DNA of 39,624 nucleotides from Acetobacteraceae bacterium (GCA_947455205.1 CANGNF010000045.1:1-39624); one strand, 5' to 3'; shown: positions 1 through 8,507, counted from the stretch's first letter. Made by a program: numbers and translations. Notes: a model not told the origin generated them from the sequence alone.

Positions 1-2994
1 AAGCTTGCCTCTCGCGCCAAGGCCTCTCATGCCGTTCAGTTGGCGCTCTACGCCGATCTCGTCGAGGCAGTGCAGGGCGTGCCGCCGCCGGCCCTGCGGG
101 TGCGCCTGGGCACCGGGCGGGAGGAAGTGCTGCGTCCGGCCGACTTCGTCCACTATACGCGCCTGGCCGGCCGGCGGCTGGAGGACTTTCTGGCGCAGAC
201 CGAGCGCCAAACCGCGAGCGAGCCCTGCGGCCACTGCTCGCTCTGCGACTTCAGCGCACGCTGCGAGGCGGAATGGGAGGCGGCGGACCATCTGAGCCTG
301 GTCGCCAACATCCGTGGCAGTCAGATGCGCCGGCTGCGCACCACCGGGGTGAAGACCGCAGCGGCGCTGGCAGCGCTGCCTGAGGACCAGCGCATTCCGG
401 GCCTGGCTCCGAAAACCTTCGTCAAGCTGCAATCTCAGGCGCTGCTGCAGGTCCAGGCCCGCAAGGAAGGCCGCAAACTGGTGCTCCTGGAGGCGCCTGC
501 CGGCCGCGGCTTTGCCCGGCTTCGGCGGCCAGACCAGGGCGACGTGTTCTTCGACATGGAAGGTGACCCGCTGTTTCCCGATGGCGGGCTGGAATACCTG
601 TTCGGCGCGCATGTCGTGGGTCAGGCCTTCCTACCGTTCTGGGCGCATGATCGCACCGGGGAGAAGCGCGCCTTTGAGGAATTCATGGATTGGCTGGCCG
701 CGCAGTTCGCACGGCACCCGGACGCGCACGTCTACCACTACAACCACTACGAGCCGACCGCGCTGAAGCGCCTGGCCATGCGCCACGGCACGCGTGAGGC
801 GATGCTGGACGACATGCTGCGCCGGCAGCGCTTTGTCGATCTCTATGTCGTGGTGCGAGAGCAACTCCGGATCAGCGAGCCGCGCTACTCACTTAAGAAT
901 GTTGAGAAATTCTTCCGTGCCGGGCGTGACGGCGAGGTGGAGAACGCGGCCGACAGCATCGTCGCATATGAACGCTTTTGCGACACCGGCGAGGTGAGCA
1001 TCCTCTCCGAGATCGAGGCCTACAACAAGATCGACTGCATTTCGACCGGTGAATTGCGTGATTGGCTGCTGGGGTTGCGCCCGGTCGACGCCCCCTGGTT
1101 CGATCCCGCAGTGGCGGCGCCGGACGCGGCGGCGGAGGAGCGGCAGCGCCTGGCCGAGGTGGAACGCGCCGCGATCACGTCGGCGCTGCTGGAAGGCGTG
1201 CCGGAGGCAGAGCGCCCGTACCGGCAACTCGTCGCGGAGCTGTGCGAGTTTCATCGCCGCGAGCAGAAGCCGCAATGGTGGGCAATGTTTTATCGCATGG
1301 ACCGCGACGAGGAAGAGCTGATCGACGACGCCGACTGCCTCGGCGGCCTCGCGGCAGACGGGCCTTGCACGATAGATGGCAATTTTCGGGTGCGAGCCTA
1401 CCGCTTCCCACCGCAGGACACCAAGTTGCGTAATGGCGACCGGCCTACCATCGCCGCGACCATGGAGGCCGCGGGAAAAATCCTGGATCTGGACGCAGGG
1501 GCTAGTCGCGTAGTGCTCAAGCGCGGCGCTGCTAAGGGCGACCTGCCGGAGACCCTCAGCCTTGGCCCCGGCATGCCGGTGGAGGACAAGGTGCTTCGCA
1601 GCGCTGTCCGGCGCTTTGCGGCCTCCGTCGCGCGCGGCGACGGCCGCTTTCGTGCGGTAGAAAGCATCCTGCGGCGAGAGCCGCCGTGGATCGCGGGCCA
1701 GGCGCCCGGCACGCCGATTCTGGCGAAGGGCGAGGACCCTGTGGCCGGCGCCGCACGGGCAGTCGCTTCGCTTGACCGCAGCCACCTCTTCATTCAGGGG
1801 CCGCCCGGTACCGGCAAGACCTATACGGCTAGCCGCGCCGCAGTGGCGCTCCTGCGGCAGGGCAAGCGCATCGGCGTCGCCTCGCACTCCCATAAGGCGA
1901 TCAACAACCTGCTTGAGGGCATCGAGGCGGCGGCGAAGGAAGCGGGCTTCAGCTTCGAAGGCGTGAAGAAGGCCTCCGCCGGCATTCCCGAACAGGCCTT
2001 CGAGGGCGAGTTCATCACCACCGTCATCAGCAACGACGACGTGGGGGAGGACGCACAGCTCATCGCCGGCACTGCCTGGCTGTTCGCGCGGGAGGAGCAG
2101 GAGTTGGCGCTCGACGTGCTGTTCGTCGACGAATCCGGTCAGGTCTCGCTGGCGAACCTGGTGGCCATGGGCACTGCGGCGCGCAACATCGTGCTGGTTG
2201 GGGACCAGCAGCAGCTTGGCCAACCGATCCAGGGGGCGCACCCGGACGGCACGGGCGTGAGCGCACTGGAGCACCTGCTGCAGGGGATGCCGACGGTGCC
2301 GCCGGATCGCGGCATCTTCCTCGACACCTCCTTCCGCATGCATCCCTCGCTGTGCGGCTGGGTGTCGGAAGCCGTGTACGACGGCCGCCTGCGGGCGCAC
2401 CCGAGCGCGGCGGACCAGGCCTTGCTTCTGGCGCCGGGGGCACCGGCACCGCTCGGCCCGCATGGCTTGCGATTTCTGCCTGTGGAGCATGCGGGCCGGA
2501 CCCAGTCCTGCCCTGAGGAGGCGCAAGAAGTGGCGCGGCTTTGGCATGCCCTGATGGGGCAGCGCTGGACCGACCGGGAGGGCGAGGAGCGCGTGATTGG
2601 GCCGGAGGACGTGCTGGTAGTCGCTCCCTACAACGTCCAGGTGAACCTGATCCGCCGCCTGCTGCTGGACGGCGCGCGGGTCGGCACTGTGGACAAGTTC
2701 CAGGGTCAGGAGGCGCCGGTGGTACTGGTTTCCATGACCTCTTCCTCGGGCGAGGATCTGCCGCGTGACGTCGCTTTCCTGTTCAGTCGCAACCGGCTGA
2801 ACGTTGCCGTCTCTCGCGCCAAGTGCCTTGCAGTGCTGCTGGCCAGCCCCCGGCTGCTGGAGGTGGAGTGCGGCAAGGTGCAGGATCTGGCGCTGGTGAA
2901 CACGTTGTGCAGCGCTTACGCTTGGCAGGGCGCCGCGGCGGCAGAGCCTAGCTGGCGCGCGGAGGTGGCGGACTGGCCTTCACTGGCAGGGTAG
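1..2994 (+). CDS. TM0106-type RecB-like nuclease / RNase H-like / SF1 helicase, 5' truncated
   Basis: The frame is open from base 1, so the N-terminus lies outside the window; any internal start such as TTG at 40 is an artefact of the cut. In order are: the tail of a RecB-type nuclease domain (QLALY at codons 13-17, resembling the QxxxY motif) followed by four cysteines at codons 76, 79, 82 and 88, as in Fe-S-carrying RecB nucleases; an RNase H-like exonuclease domain with FFDMEGD at about codons 183-189; and a superfamily 1 helicase with Walker A GPPGTGKT at codons 600-607, Walker B VDES at 709-712, and late motifs VDKFQGQE and NVAVSRAK. This order matches the TM0106-family RecB-like putative nucleases. 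DNA processing, repair or defence is inferred. The catalytic Asp/Lys of the nuclease are upstream of the window and cannot be checked. Confidence 0.88.
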   Translation, partial: KLASRAKASHAVQLALYADLVEAVQGVPPPALRVRLGTGREEVLRPADFVHYTRLAGRRLEDFLAQTERQTASEPCGHCSLCDFSARCEAEWEAADHLSLVANIRGSQMRRLRTTGVKTAAALAALPEDQRIPGLAPKTFVKLQSQALLQVQARKEGRKLVLLEAPAGRGFARLRRPDQGDVFFDMEGDPLFPDGGLEYLFGAHVVGQAFLPFWAHDRTGEKRAFEEFMDWLAAQFARHPDAHVYHYNHYEPTALKRLAMRHGTREAMLDDMLRRQRFVDLYVVVREQLRISEPRYSLKNVEKFFRAGRDGEVENAADSIVAYERFCDTGEVSILSEIEAYNKIDCISTGELRDWLLGLRPVDAPWFDPAVAAPDAAAEERQRLAEVERAAITSALLEGVPEAERPYRQLVAELCEFHRREQKPQWWAMFYRMDRDEEELIDDADCLGGLAADGPCTIDGNFRVRAYRFPPQDTKLRNGDRPTIAATMEAAGKILDLDAGASRVVLKRGAAKGDLPETLSLGPGMPVEDKVLRSAVRRFAASVARGDGRFRAVESILRREPPWIAGQAPGTPILAKGEDPVAGAARAVASLDRSHLFIQGPPGTGKTYTASRAAVALLRQGKRIGVASHSHKAINNLLEGIEAAAKEAGFSFEGVKKASAGIPEQAFEGEFITTVISNDDVGEDAQLIAGTAWLFAREEQELALDVLFVDESGQVSLANLVAMGTAARNIVLVGDQQQLGQPIQGAHPDGTGVSALEHLLQGMPTVPPDRGIFLDTSFRMHPSLCGWVSEAVYDGRLRAHPSAADQALLLAPGAPAPLGPHGLRFLPVEHAGRTQSCPEEAQEVARLWHALMGQRWTDREGEERVIGPEDVLVVAPYNVQVNLIRRLLLDGARVGTVDKFQGQEAPVVLVSMTSSSGEDLPRDVAFLFSRNRLNVAVSRAKCLAVLLASPRLLEVECGKVQDLALVNTLCSAYAWQGAAAAEPSWRAEVADWPSLAG

Positions 2995-3069
2995 GCGGCT
3001 TGATCTAATTTGGCATCGAATGCAGAAAATTGTAGGAAACATCCTCATGGTACAGAATAAAAAATCTCT

Positions 3070-3095
3070 TATAGTAATAATTAAATACATTGGAG
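3070..3095 (+). promoter_or_regulatory. possible promoter and RBS of the GIY-YIG gene
   Basis: The 111-bp gap after the helicase is far more AT-rich than its surroundings. TATAGT at 3070-3075 resembles a -10 box, though the hexamer 17 bp upstream (ATGGTA) is a poor -35. GGAG at 3092-3095 lies 10 nt before the ATG at 3106 and supports that start. The gene may therefore be transcribed on its own and not only by read-through. Confidence 0.3.
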
Positions 3096-3105
3096 CTCAC
3101 TCTTC

Positions 3106-4278
3106 ATGACCAGCGGGCGGATTCCATTCGATGCACAAGATACCTATCGAATTCTGGAAGCACAGATAGTGCCGCAGGAAGAACCTAACTGGCTACGCCA
3201 TTCTAAGGGATCTGCGGCGATCGACAGGAGCTTAATAGTCGGAGCTACTATTAAAGAGATGATAAAGTCTAGCGGCAGAACGACTGGTGGAGTGCGTGAC
3301 CATCTCAGGCACTTAGAGGGCGAGCACGGAATAAGGATTATAAAAGAGGACAACATTTATCGATTTATGCATAAGCAAGAGGCGGTGAACGGCGTCTATC
3401 CGGACTCGGTAGAACCCCCCCCGTACGAGCCAGCCCCCGACCGCGAACCAGATCTGGAGGGGCCTGATGATGACGAGCAGCAACCCGATCCGAGAGGGGA
3501 GGGCGGCGTCGCGGAAGTCACGCCCAGCGGTGAGAACACGGCCAGCGGTTGCGACATCGAGGTGATCATCCGAGATGCGAAGACTGTCCTCGACGCCGTG
3601 TCTGGCCGTACAGGCCGCTGCGGCGTGGCGTTCCTCGACACTGACTTCCAGCCTCAGACTCATACCCGGGGTTGTATCGACTTCCATGGACCAGGGATCT
3701 ATGCGCTGCTTTTCACGCCCGCCAACGGCGGGGCGGAGCGGGTGGTGTATATCGGTAGTTACTGTTCAGCCTTTCGAGGGCACATCATCCATGAACGTTG
3801 GAGGAAGCACCTCGGTACTTGCACCGCGCGTGGTCAGACGGTAAGCGTTCGGCCTGGTGTCCAGCAGTGGTTGGCAGCAACTCTGCCGCCTCTGGGCCAT
3901 CCGCTGGCGGCGCTGACAGGCAACGTCCGTTTGGAAGCAGACGCGGGTTGCCAGGCTGCCCGCAACCGGCTCCGCTTCGCGCTGGAGAATTGGTCGATGT
4001 TCTGTCCGGCCAATGCGCCGGACCTGCTAGCGCCATTCCGCTGGGTCTATGTCCGGTTGCGCAGGCAGCCGCCGGGGCTCAATCTACGCGCCTTGCGTGC
4101 GTCCATAAAGGAGGCCGAGGCTGACCTGGTGGATTTGTTGCTGCCACAGTGTAACGATTACCGGGTCGTACCATGGGAAATGGCGCGCCGCGACGTCTCA
4201 GCTAACGAGTTCATCCACGAGGCGATGCAGCGCCTGTGCAAACTTTGGCCCCCGGATAGGGCGGCGACGTCTGACTGA
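3106..4278 (+). CDS. GIY-YIG nuclease domain protein with N-terminal winged-helix-like region
   Basis: This 390-residue protein carries GIY at 197-199 and YIG at 215-217, followed by basic residues R231, R233 and K234, the arrangement of the GIY-YIG endonuclease core. Residues about 40-90 look like a winged helix (TTGGVRDHLRHLE, then IYRFM), and 100-145 form an acidic, proline-rich linker. The C-terminal 150 residues are not recognised. The GIY-YIG fold cuts DNA in repair, restriction and homing enzymes; the substrate here is unknown. It follows the nuclease-helicase on the same strand. Its first 300 bp are much less GC-rich than neighbours, which suggests acquisition. A hairpin follows the stop at 4289-4308. 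Confidence 0.75.
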   Translation: MTSGRIPFDAQDTYRILEAQIVPQEEPNWLRHSKGSAAIDRSLIVGATIKEMIKSSGRTTGGVRDHLRHLEGEHGIRIIKEDNIYRFMHKQEAVNGVYPDSVEPPPYEPAPDREPDLEGPDDDEQQPDPRGEGGVAEVTPSGENTASGCDIEVIIRDAKTVLDAVSGRTGRCGVAFLDTDFQPQTHTRGCIDFHGPGIYALLFTPANGGAERVVYIGSYCSAFRGHIIHERWRKHLGTCTARGQTVSVRPGVQQWLAATLPPLGHPLAALTGNVRLEADAGCQAARNRLRFALENWSMFCPANAPDLLAPFRWVYVRLRRQPPGLNLRALRASIKEAEADLVDLLLPQCNDYRVVPWEMARRDVSANEFIHEAMQRLCKLWPPDRAATSD

Positions 4279-4288
4279 ATGCCACGCC

Positions 4289-4308
4289 CCTCCCCACGTA
4301 CGGGGAGG
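4289..4308. terminator. hairpin just after the GIY-YIG gene
   Basis: CCTCCCC (4289-4295) and GGGGAGG (4302-4308) are perfect complements around a 6-nt loop, 10 nt after the stop codon. There is no T-tract, so it may be a weak or factor-assisted terminator, or simply protect the 3' end. Confidence 0.4.
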
Positions 4309-4405
4309 AGGTCGAGGACCCTTCCTCAGTAGACCAGAGGTGAGCCTCTCCCAATAAAAGGAGCCGAACTGAGCGGCGCGTCAGGTTTAGTGGTGCTTGC
4401 CCTCC

Positions 4406-4467
4406 AGAGAATTTCCTTCTCCGGTTCCCACTGCTGCAGCGGTGGGAACCGGAGAAGGAAATTCTCT
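4406..4467. repeat. 62-bp near-perfect palindrome
   Basis: The left arm starts AGAGAATTTCCTTCTCC at 4406 and the right arm ends with its reverse complement at 4467. All 31 position pairs are complementary except one T/G pair (4432/4441); the centre is CTGCAG at 4434-4439 with no spacer. It stands alone in a 520-bp stretch without a supported gene (4279-4800). No T-run follows. It could extrude as a cruciform, act as a terminator, or be an element end or a joint made by fold-back. The rest of 4468-4800 shows nothing recognisable. Confidence 0.9.
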
Positions 4468-4799
4468 ACAATATTTCCAATATTTTTAGCTTCAATAATT
4501 TTGGTTAATTTCGATGAGTGTGTCCTGGAAATCTGAAACTCAAGAGCCTTACGCCAAGAACAACCTTACCTCCTCGGCTAACCGGGAAACCCACGCGGCT
4601 CGCGTACCCAAAGGGCCCGCATCCGTCCTCCTTGAGACTCCGCGTCGATCGCGTTGCCGTCCCGGCTTTTGCAGCGTTCATATCCACGCCACGCGGCCGT
4701 ATTCTCTGCGGCAAGCAGCAGGTCGAGGACACCCGCCGCCAGCAGGTCCGCATCTACCGCAGTTTGGATCGCCGCAAAGACCCCGCGTTGGCGAAAGCC

Positions 4800-4875
4800 T
4801 GTCCGCGGCGGGACGCCGCTGGGCCATTGAGTAAGCACAGAGGTTGGAGCCATAGGCAAGGTAGCGCCTGCTCAC
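4800..4875 (-). pseudogene. gamma-glutamylcyclotransferase-like gene, N-terminal stump
   Basis: A GTG at 4875-4873 overlaps the stop of the upstream VWA gene (GTGA), with coupled-gene spacing. The first codons read RRYLAYGSNLCAYSMAQRRP, matching the start of GGCT/AIG2-like proteins (YGSNL, then Met and Arg-x-Pro at the expected distance). After about 25 codons the similarity stops and the frame runs into unrelated sequence. A full protein would need roughly 100 more residues. I infer that the gene was truncated where the accessory block (1 to about 4800) was joined to the chromosome. Confidence 0.5.
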
Positions 4876-6197
4876 CGCCGCCCTCGCGGCTCGAAATGCT
4901 CCGACATGGCCTGCGGTGCGGCGGCGCGCAGGTCATCCTCGCCACGGGAGAGTTGCGTGGACATGGCAAACACGCCCTTGCGGGTGCGCTCGCTCCAGGT
5001 CTCGTCGGCGTGGCGCAGCACCATCACCAACTCGGCCAAAATCGGCTCGGCCCCCGGCAGGCCACGGCCGTAGCGTTCCATGTAGCTCAGTTGGCGCTGC
5101 AGAAACTGCGTGGCCGAACGGTGATCGCCATCGCGGTTCATCGCCACCATGCGGCGCAGCACATCGGTCTGCCAGGCGCGCAGCACGGCTAGGCTGCGGT
5201 CCAGGTCGCGCGGCTGGGCGTTGTTGTCGCTGCCGCCGGCCAGGCGCAGTTGCACCTCCACCGGCTCTGCCTCGGCCAGCCCGCTGGCATCCGGCAAGGC
5301 GCCATTGGCGGTCAGGCCGAGCAGGAAGGCACTGCCCGCCTCGCCCTCGGGACAATGCAGCCGGAACACCACGCGCTTTGCGCGGTCGGGCAGCAGGCTG
5401 CCCACCATCACCTCAATCGCGCCCGGCAGGGCGGTGTGAGACCAGGCGCCCAGCACCTCGGCCCGCAGCGTGGCCGGTACCGCCAGCCGCAGCGTGGCGC
5501 GCTCCACCAGCGTGGCGCGGCCTTCGCGCAGTTCGCCCAGCACCACCTCATCAATCTCGCTGGCCTCGGCGGCATCATGCAGGCGACCGCCACCGGACTC
5601 GGCCATGCCGCTGAGCAGATCCTCGTCATAGCCGTCACCAATGCCAACACAGCTGGTGATCAGGCCGCGCGCCAGCAACTCGCCGGCATGCCGGGCCAGT
5701 TCGGCGCGGTCGGTAATGCCTTCATTCGCCTGGCCGTCGGACAGCAGCAGAATCCGGTGCGTCCCGGCCTGGTCGGCCAGCTGCGCCAGCGCCACCTGTT
5801 CCGCCGCCTGCAACCAGCCGCCCGAAAGGTTGGTCATGCCGGCGATATCCAGTCGGCGGATGGCGGCAACCGCCGCCTCACGGCCCGCCGCATCCATGCC
5901 ACGCGCCGCCAGCAGCACCTCCACCGCCGAGCCGAAGGCCACCACGCTCAGCCGGTCCTGCGGCCCCAGCGCCGCCGTCAAGGCAATGGCGGTGCGCTTG
6001 GCCGCCGCCAGCTTTTCGCCCTGCATGGAGCCGGAGACATCGATGGCCAGCGCCAGGTTCAACGGGGGCGCCTCCGACAATTCGGCAGGCTGGCCCTCGG
6101 CGGCCAAGTCAGCAACCAGATAGCGAACGGACTTGCCCTCGCGCCAGGCGAGGTTGCGGTCCAGGCCAGCAACAAGAGTGAGCTTGGTAGCGGTCAT
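4872..6197 (-). CDS. von Willebrand factor type A domain protein
   Basis: I place the start at ATG 6197, where ATGA overlaps the stop of the MerR-type gene; the longer frame upstream is read-through. The 441-residue protein has the MIDAS metal-site motif DVSGS at residues 53-57, with the later MIDAS threonine in a MTNLSGG segment and LLSDGQ further on. There is no signal peptide or membrane segment, so it is probably cytoplasmic. VWA domains bind protein partners through a divalent cation; the partner here is unknown. The C-terminal half (about 250-441) is helical with no named domain. It forms an operon with the regulator before it and the broken GGCT gene after it. Confidence 0.8.
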   Translation of the reverse strand: MTATKLTLVAGLDRNLAWREGKSVRYLVADLAAEGQPAELSEAPPLNLALAIDVSGSMQGEKLAAAKRTAIALTAALGPQDRLSVVAFGSAVEVLLAARGMDAAGREAAVAAIRRLDIAGMTNLSGGWLQAAEQVALAQLADQAGTHRILLLSDGQANEGITDRAELARHAGELLARGLITSCVGIGDGYDEDLLSGMAESGGGRLHDAAEASEIDEVVLGELREGRATLVERATLRLAVPATLRAEVLGAWSHTALPGAIEVMVGSLLPDRAKRVVFRLHCPEGEAGSAFLLGLTANGALPDASGLAEAEPVEVQLRLAGGSDNNAQPRDLDRSLAVLRAWQTDVLRRMVAMNRDGDHRSATQFLQRQLSYMERYGRGLPGAEPILAELVMVLRHADETWSERTRKGVFAMSTQLSRGEDDLRAAAPQAMSEHFEPRGRR

Positions 6198-6826
6198 CGG
6201 TCTTTCCCCAGCAGGATATCGCGGACAAGGTCGGCGCAGCGTTCCAGGCGTGCGCGCTGTTCGGCGTCGAGGCGTCCGCGGACAGCCAATTCGACGTCGG
6301 GGGTGATGGGTATGCGGAGCCATTCCTCGGCCCGCGCCTTGCGCTGCGGCCGGCTGCCCCGGGCGCCGAGATATTGCTCCAGCGCCTCAAAGCCATTCGC
6401 CGGCTCAGCCATGTCGAAGGCGTAGCGCGCCTCCGCCATAAATTTCGGGGCGGGCATGCGCGGCGGTGCCGGCCCCCGCAGGGCCTGCAGATAGTCCAGC
6501 GCCGAACCACGCGGCGCTGGCGGCGGTGCCACGGCCGGGCGGCGGGCAGCATGCTCGGCACCCTTGGCGGCATGGCTGCGCAGTTGCTCCGGCGTTGCCA
6601 CCAGCAATTCCTGCCGAATGGCGGCCAGCGCCATGCCGAGTGCCTCGCGCATGCCCAGAATGGCCAGCAGCCGTTCCAGCGCGCCCGCCGGATAGCGGGC
6701 CAGCGGGCCGCGCGAGGTTGGCCCCGGCAGCAACCCCTGCGCCACCCAGGAGCGGATGGTGCGGGCATCTACCCGCGAGGCGGCGGCCAGTTCGGCGAGG
6801 CTGAGGTCGGGGGCGGCTTCGATCAT
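6194..6826 (-). CDS. MerR-type transcriptional regulator
   Basis: The 210-residue protein begins with a MerR-like helix-turn-helix (LSLAELAAASRVDARTIRSW, residues about 8-27) followed by the wing region GLLPGPTSRGPLARYP. The rest is helical with a proline-rich linker near residues 95-110 and no recognised effector domain. ATG 6826 is chosen because the DNA-binding domain starts there and a TTGACA-containing dyad lies just upstream. ATG 6874 would add 16 residues and overlap that dyad. No clear Shine-Dalgarno is seen at either. It overlaps the VWA gene by ATGA and is divergent from the gene at 7044, so it may control both directions. Confidence 0.75.
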   Translation of the reverse strand: MIEAAPDLSLAELAAASRVDARTIRSWVAQGLLPGPTSRGPLARYPAGALERLLAILGMREALGMALAAIRQELLVATPEQLRSHAAKGAEHAARRPAVAPPPAPRGSALDYLQALRGPAPPRMPAPKFMAEARYAFDMAEPANGFEALEQYLGARGSRPQRKARAEEWLRIPITPDVELAVRGRLDAEQRARLERCADLVRDILLGKDR

Positions 6827-6856
6827 GTTGGGGAAGGTAATTTTGTCATGTCGATT

Positions 6857-6873
6857 TGTCAAGTTATTTGACA
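6857..6873. promoter_or_regulatory. TGTCAA-N5-TTGACA dyad in the divergent promoter region
   Basis: TGTCAA at 6857-6862 and TTGACA at 6868-6873 form a perfect inverted repeat with a 5-nt spacer. Either half can serve as a consensus -35, one for each direction. The placement between the MerR-type gene and the gene at 7044 suits an autoregulatory operator. Function is inferred. Confidence 0.45.
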
Positions 6874-7043
6874 TGTCTTTTTTATCGCCATCCGAACGGG
6901 TGCTAGCGGCAGCGGCATTCTGGTCAAAGCCGCGCCCCCTGGCAGCGGCGCTGCCCCATCGAAAAATGAGGGCGCACCGCGCTCGCGTCCGGCGCGGCGC
7001 ATCCCCGATGCTGCCGGCGACACTGACCGCCATGGAGGCCCCG

Positions 7044-7697
7044 ATGCTGCTCGACCAGCAACTCCTCGACCCCAGCTTCCGCGCCGCCTACCTGCGGGAT
7101 CTGGTCCTGAGCCGCTATGTTGAGGGTGACGCATGCTGCGCCATGGGGGCGGTTTCGCTGCTCGCGGGCCAAGTATGCCGCAGTGATGTCCCGGAGGGCG
7201 TCTCCATCGTCCTCGGTGCGCTGGTGCGCTGCCTGAACGACAATGCGGATGACGGCCCACGACAGCACCTGCTGCCCTTCCTGCCGCGCCTGCTCAACAG
7301 TGCCGACGCAGCCGCCGACCGCCAGCGCGAGGCCCTGCTGCGGCGTGCCATTGAGGATGTGGTGCTGCGGGGCATGCAGCATCGACTGACGGCACCGCTG
7401 CGCAACCGCATCTGGGCGGCGGGCACCCGCCGGCAGGTGGCGGCGGCCTACCGGGCGGCGGCCCGGCACCTGCTCCATCCTGTCGGCATGGCGCTGCACG
7501 CCGACGCCGCCATGGCGCTGGCCGCCGCCGCGATGGAGGAAGACCCCAGCCTGGCGGCGCTGCTTTCCTGCCAAGCGCTGGGCAGCGAGTTGCGCTGCGC
7601 GCCCCATGCAGTCTGGGAACCCGCGCTGGAACTACTGAACGCGTTGATTGAAATGGACGGCTGCGAGCAGCTTGAGGCCGAGATCCAGGCAGCCTGA
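7044..7697 (+). CDS. conserved-looking protein of unknown function
   Basis: I do not recognise this 217-residue protein. ATG 7044 is preferred because GGAGG (7034-7038) lies 5 nt upstream; ATG 7032 would put that site inside the gene. The protein is alanine- and leucine-rich and predicted mostly helical, with several cysteines (DACCAMG near residue 30) and no signal peptide or clear membrane segment. Codon use fits the chromosome. It is divergent from the MerR-VWA operon and may share its control region. The next 420 bp (7698-8117) contain no supported gene. Confidence 0.6.
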   Translation: MLLDQQLLDPSFRAAYLRDLVLSRYVEGDACCAMGAVSLLAGQVCRSDVPEGVSIVLGALVRCLNDNADDGPRQHLLPFLPRLLNSADAAADRQREALLRRAIEDVVLRGMQHRLTAPLRNRIWAAGTRRQVAAAYRAAARHLLHPVGMALHADAAMALAAAAMEEDPSLAALLSCQALGSELRCAPHAVWEPALELLNALIEMDGCEQLEAEIQAA

Positions 7698-7873
7698 CCA
7701 AGCCGACCCTCAAAAAATGATGGGCAAAGGCGCGGCCATTCGGCTTGCGTGGCAAAGCCTCGCGCAGGCATGGTAACGCCATGCTCAGGACGCCTGCCCT
7801 GCCAGAAGCCACCACCATGCCCGCGCCCCGCGCGGCCGTTCAGGCTTGCGGCCGGCAATCGCTGACAAGGACA

Positions 7874-7898
7874 AGAACCATCAAAGCATGATGGTTCT
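7874..7898. repeat. 10-bp perfect inverted repeat in the gap 7698-8117
   Basis: AGAACCATCA (7874-7883) and TGATGGTTCT (7889-7898) pair perfectly around a 5-nt loop. No T-tract follows, so terminator function for the gene ending at 7697 is uncertain. The right arm continued to GCTG nearly matches 21581-21595, at the start of the second small HTH gene. The rest of the gap holds only short GCTTGCCC repeats (7994, 8011, inverted at 8071). Confidence 0.5.
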
Positions 7899-8117
7899 GC
7901 TGCGCCTGCCTTTCCGCTGAACTGGGGGAGAGGAGCAGCCTTGCTGGCAGGGTTGCGGTTTCAACAAGAACGCCTCTGCATCAAGAGACGGGCGCTTGCC
8001 CCGCCAACCCGCTTGCCCACGCAAGGTGGCAGCCGCGACACCGGGATGTGGCCGATGACGGCAACTTAGCGGGCAAGCCTACCCAGCCTCTCCGATGCCC
8101 TTAGGGTGGAGAATTCA

Positions 8118-8507
8118 ATGCGAGAGATTTCTGCGGGTGAGGCGGTGCAACGGCTTGGCGCCCGGGTGGCCGTGCTGCTGCGCGAGTGTTTCCCGGACTG
8201 CCGCGCCAAGCGCGTGGCTCGAGCCTTCAATGTCTCGGTGCCCACGGCCGAGCGGTGGCTGGCGGGTCAGGCCCCGGCGGTGCCGCACCTTGCGCGCATG
8301 GCGCAGTTCTGGCCGCGGCGCTTTGTGGCGGTGGTATTTCCGCTCGAGGAAGGCGGCGATGGTGACCAAGGCGGTGGGGCGAAAGGTGACAGCGTACCAA
8401 GCACATGGCGGCATCGGTTGAGTTCTGCCAGAACCGGCTTGCGCGCCTGCACGGCCCAACTGCGGCATGGCCCTCCCCCGTTTTCGTGGACACCCATGAT
8501 AGGCTGA
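8118..8507 (+). CDS. small helix-turn-helix protein, 3' end replaced by an IS
   Basis: ATG 8118 follows GGAG (8108-8111) at 6 nt. The HTH is in residues about 25-50 (AKRVARAFNVSVPTAERWLAG). The protein is clearly related to the gene at 21196-21603: both read G-x-RVAVLLR, RAK, a helix-turn-helix ending RWLAG, then VVFP. The last 13 codons (8468-8507) lie inside the IS3 element, so the original C-terminus is lost. The DNA-binding domain is intact, so it may still act. Its position next to replication genes of an integrative element suggests an element regulator; no target can be named. Confidence 0.65.
   Translation: MREISAGEAVQRLGARVAVLLRECFPDCRAKRVARAFNVSVPTAERWLAGQAPAVPHLARMAQFWPRRFVAVVFPLEEGGDGDQGGGAKGDSVPSTWRHRLSSARTGLRACTAQLRHGPPPFSWTPMIG

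Noticed and set aside
1..6. HindIII site AAGCTT at the first base, suggesting a cloned insert
   Set aside because: The far end has no such site and a six-base match at an edge can be chance; no vector sequence is seen.
889..2547. 552-codon minus-strand frame
   Set aside because: It is antisense to the helicase and has no recognisable motif; long antisense frames are expected in DNA this rich in GC.
4518..6425. Plus-strand frames over the VWA gene
   Set aside because: Low-complexity antisense reading of a gene with a MIDAS motif.
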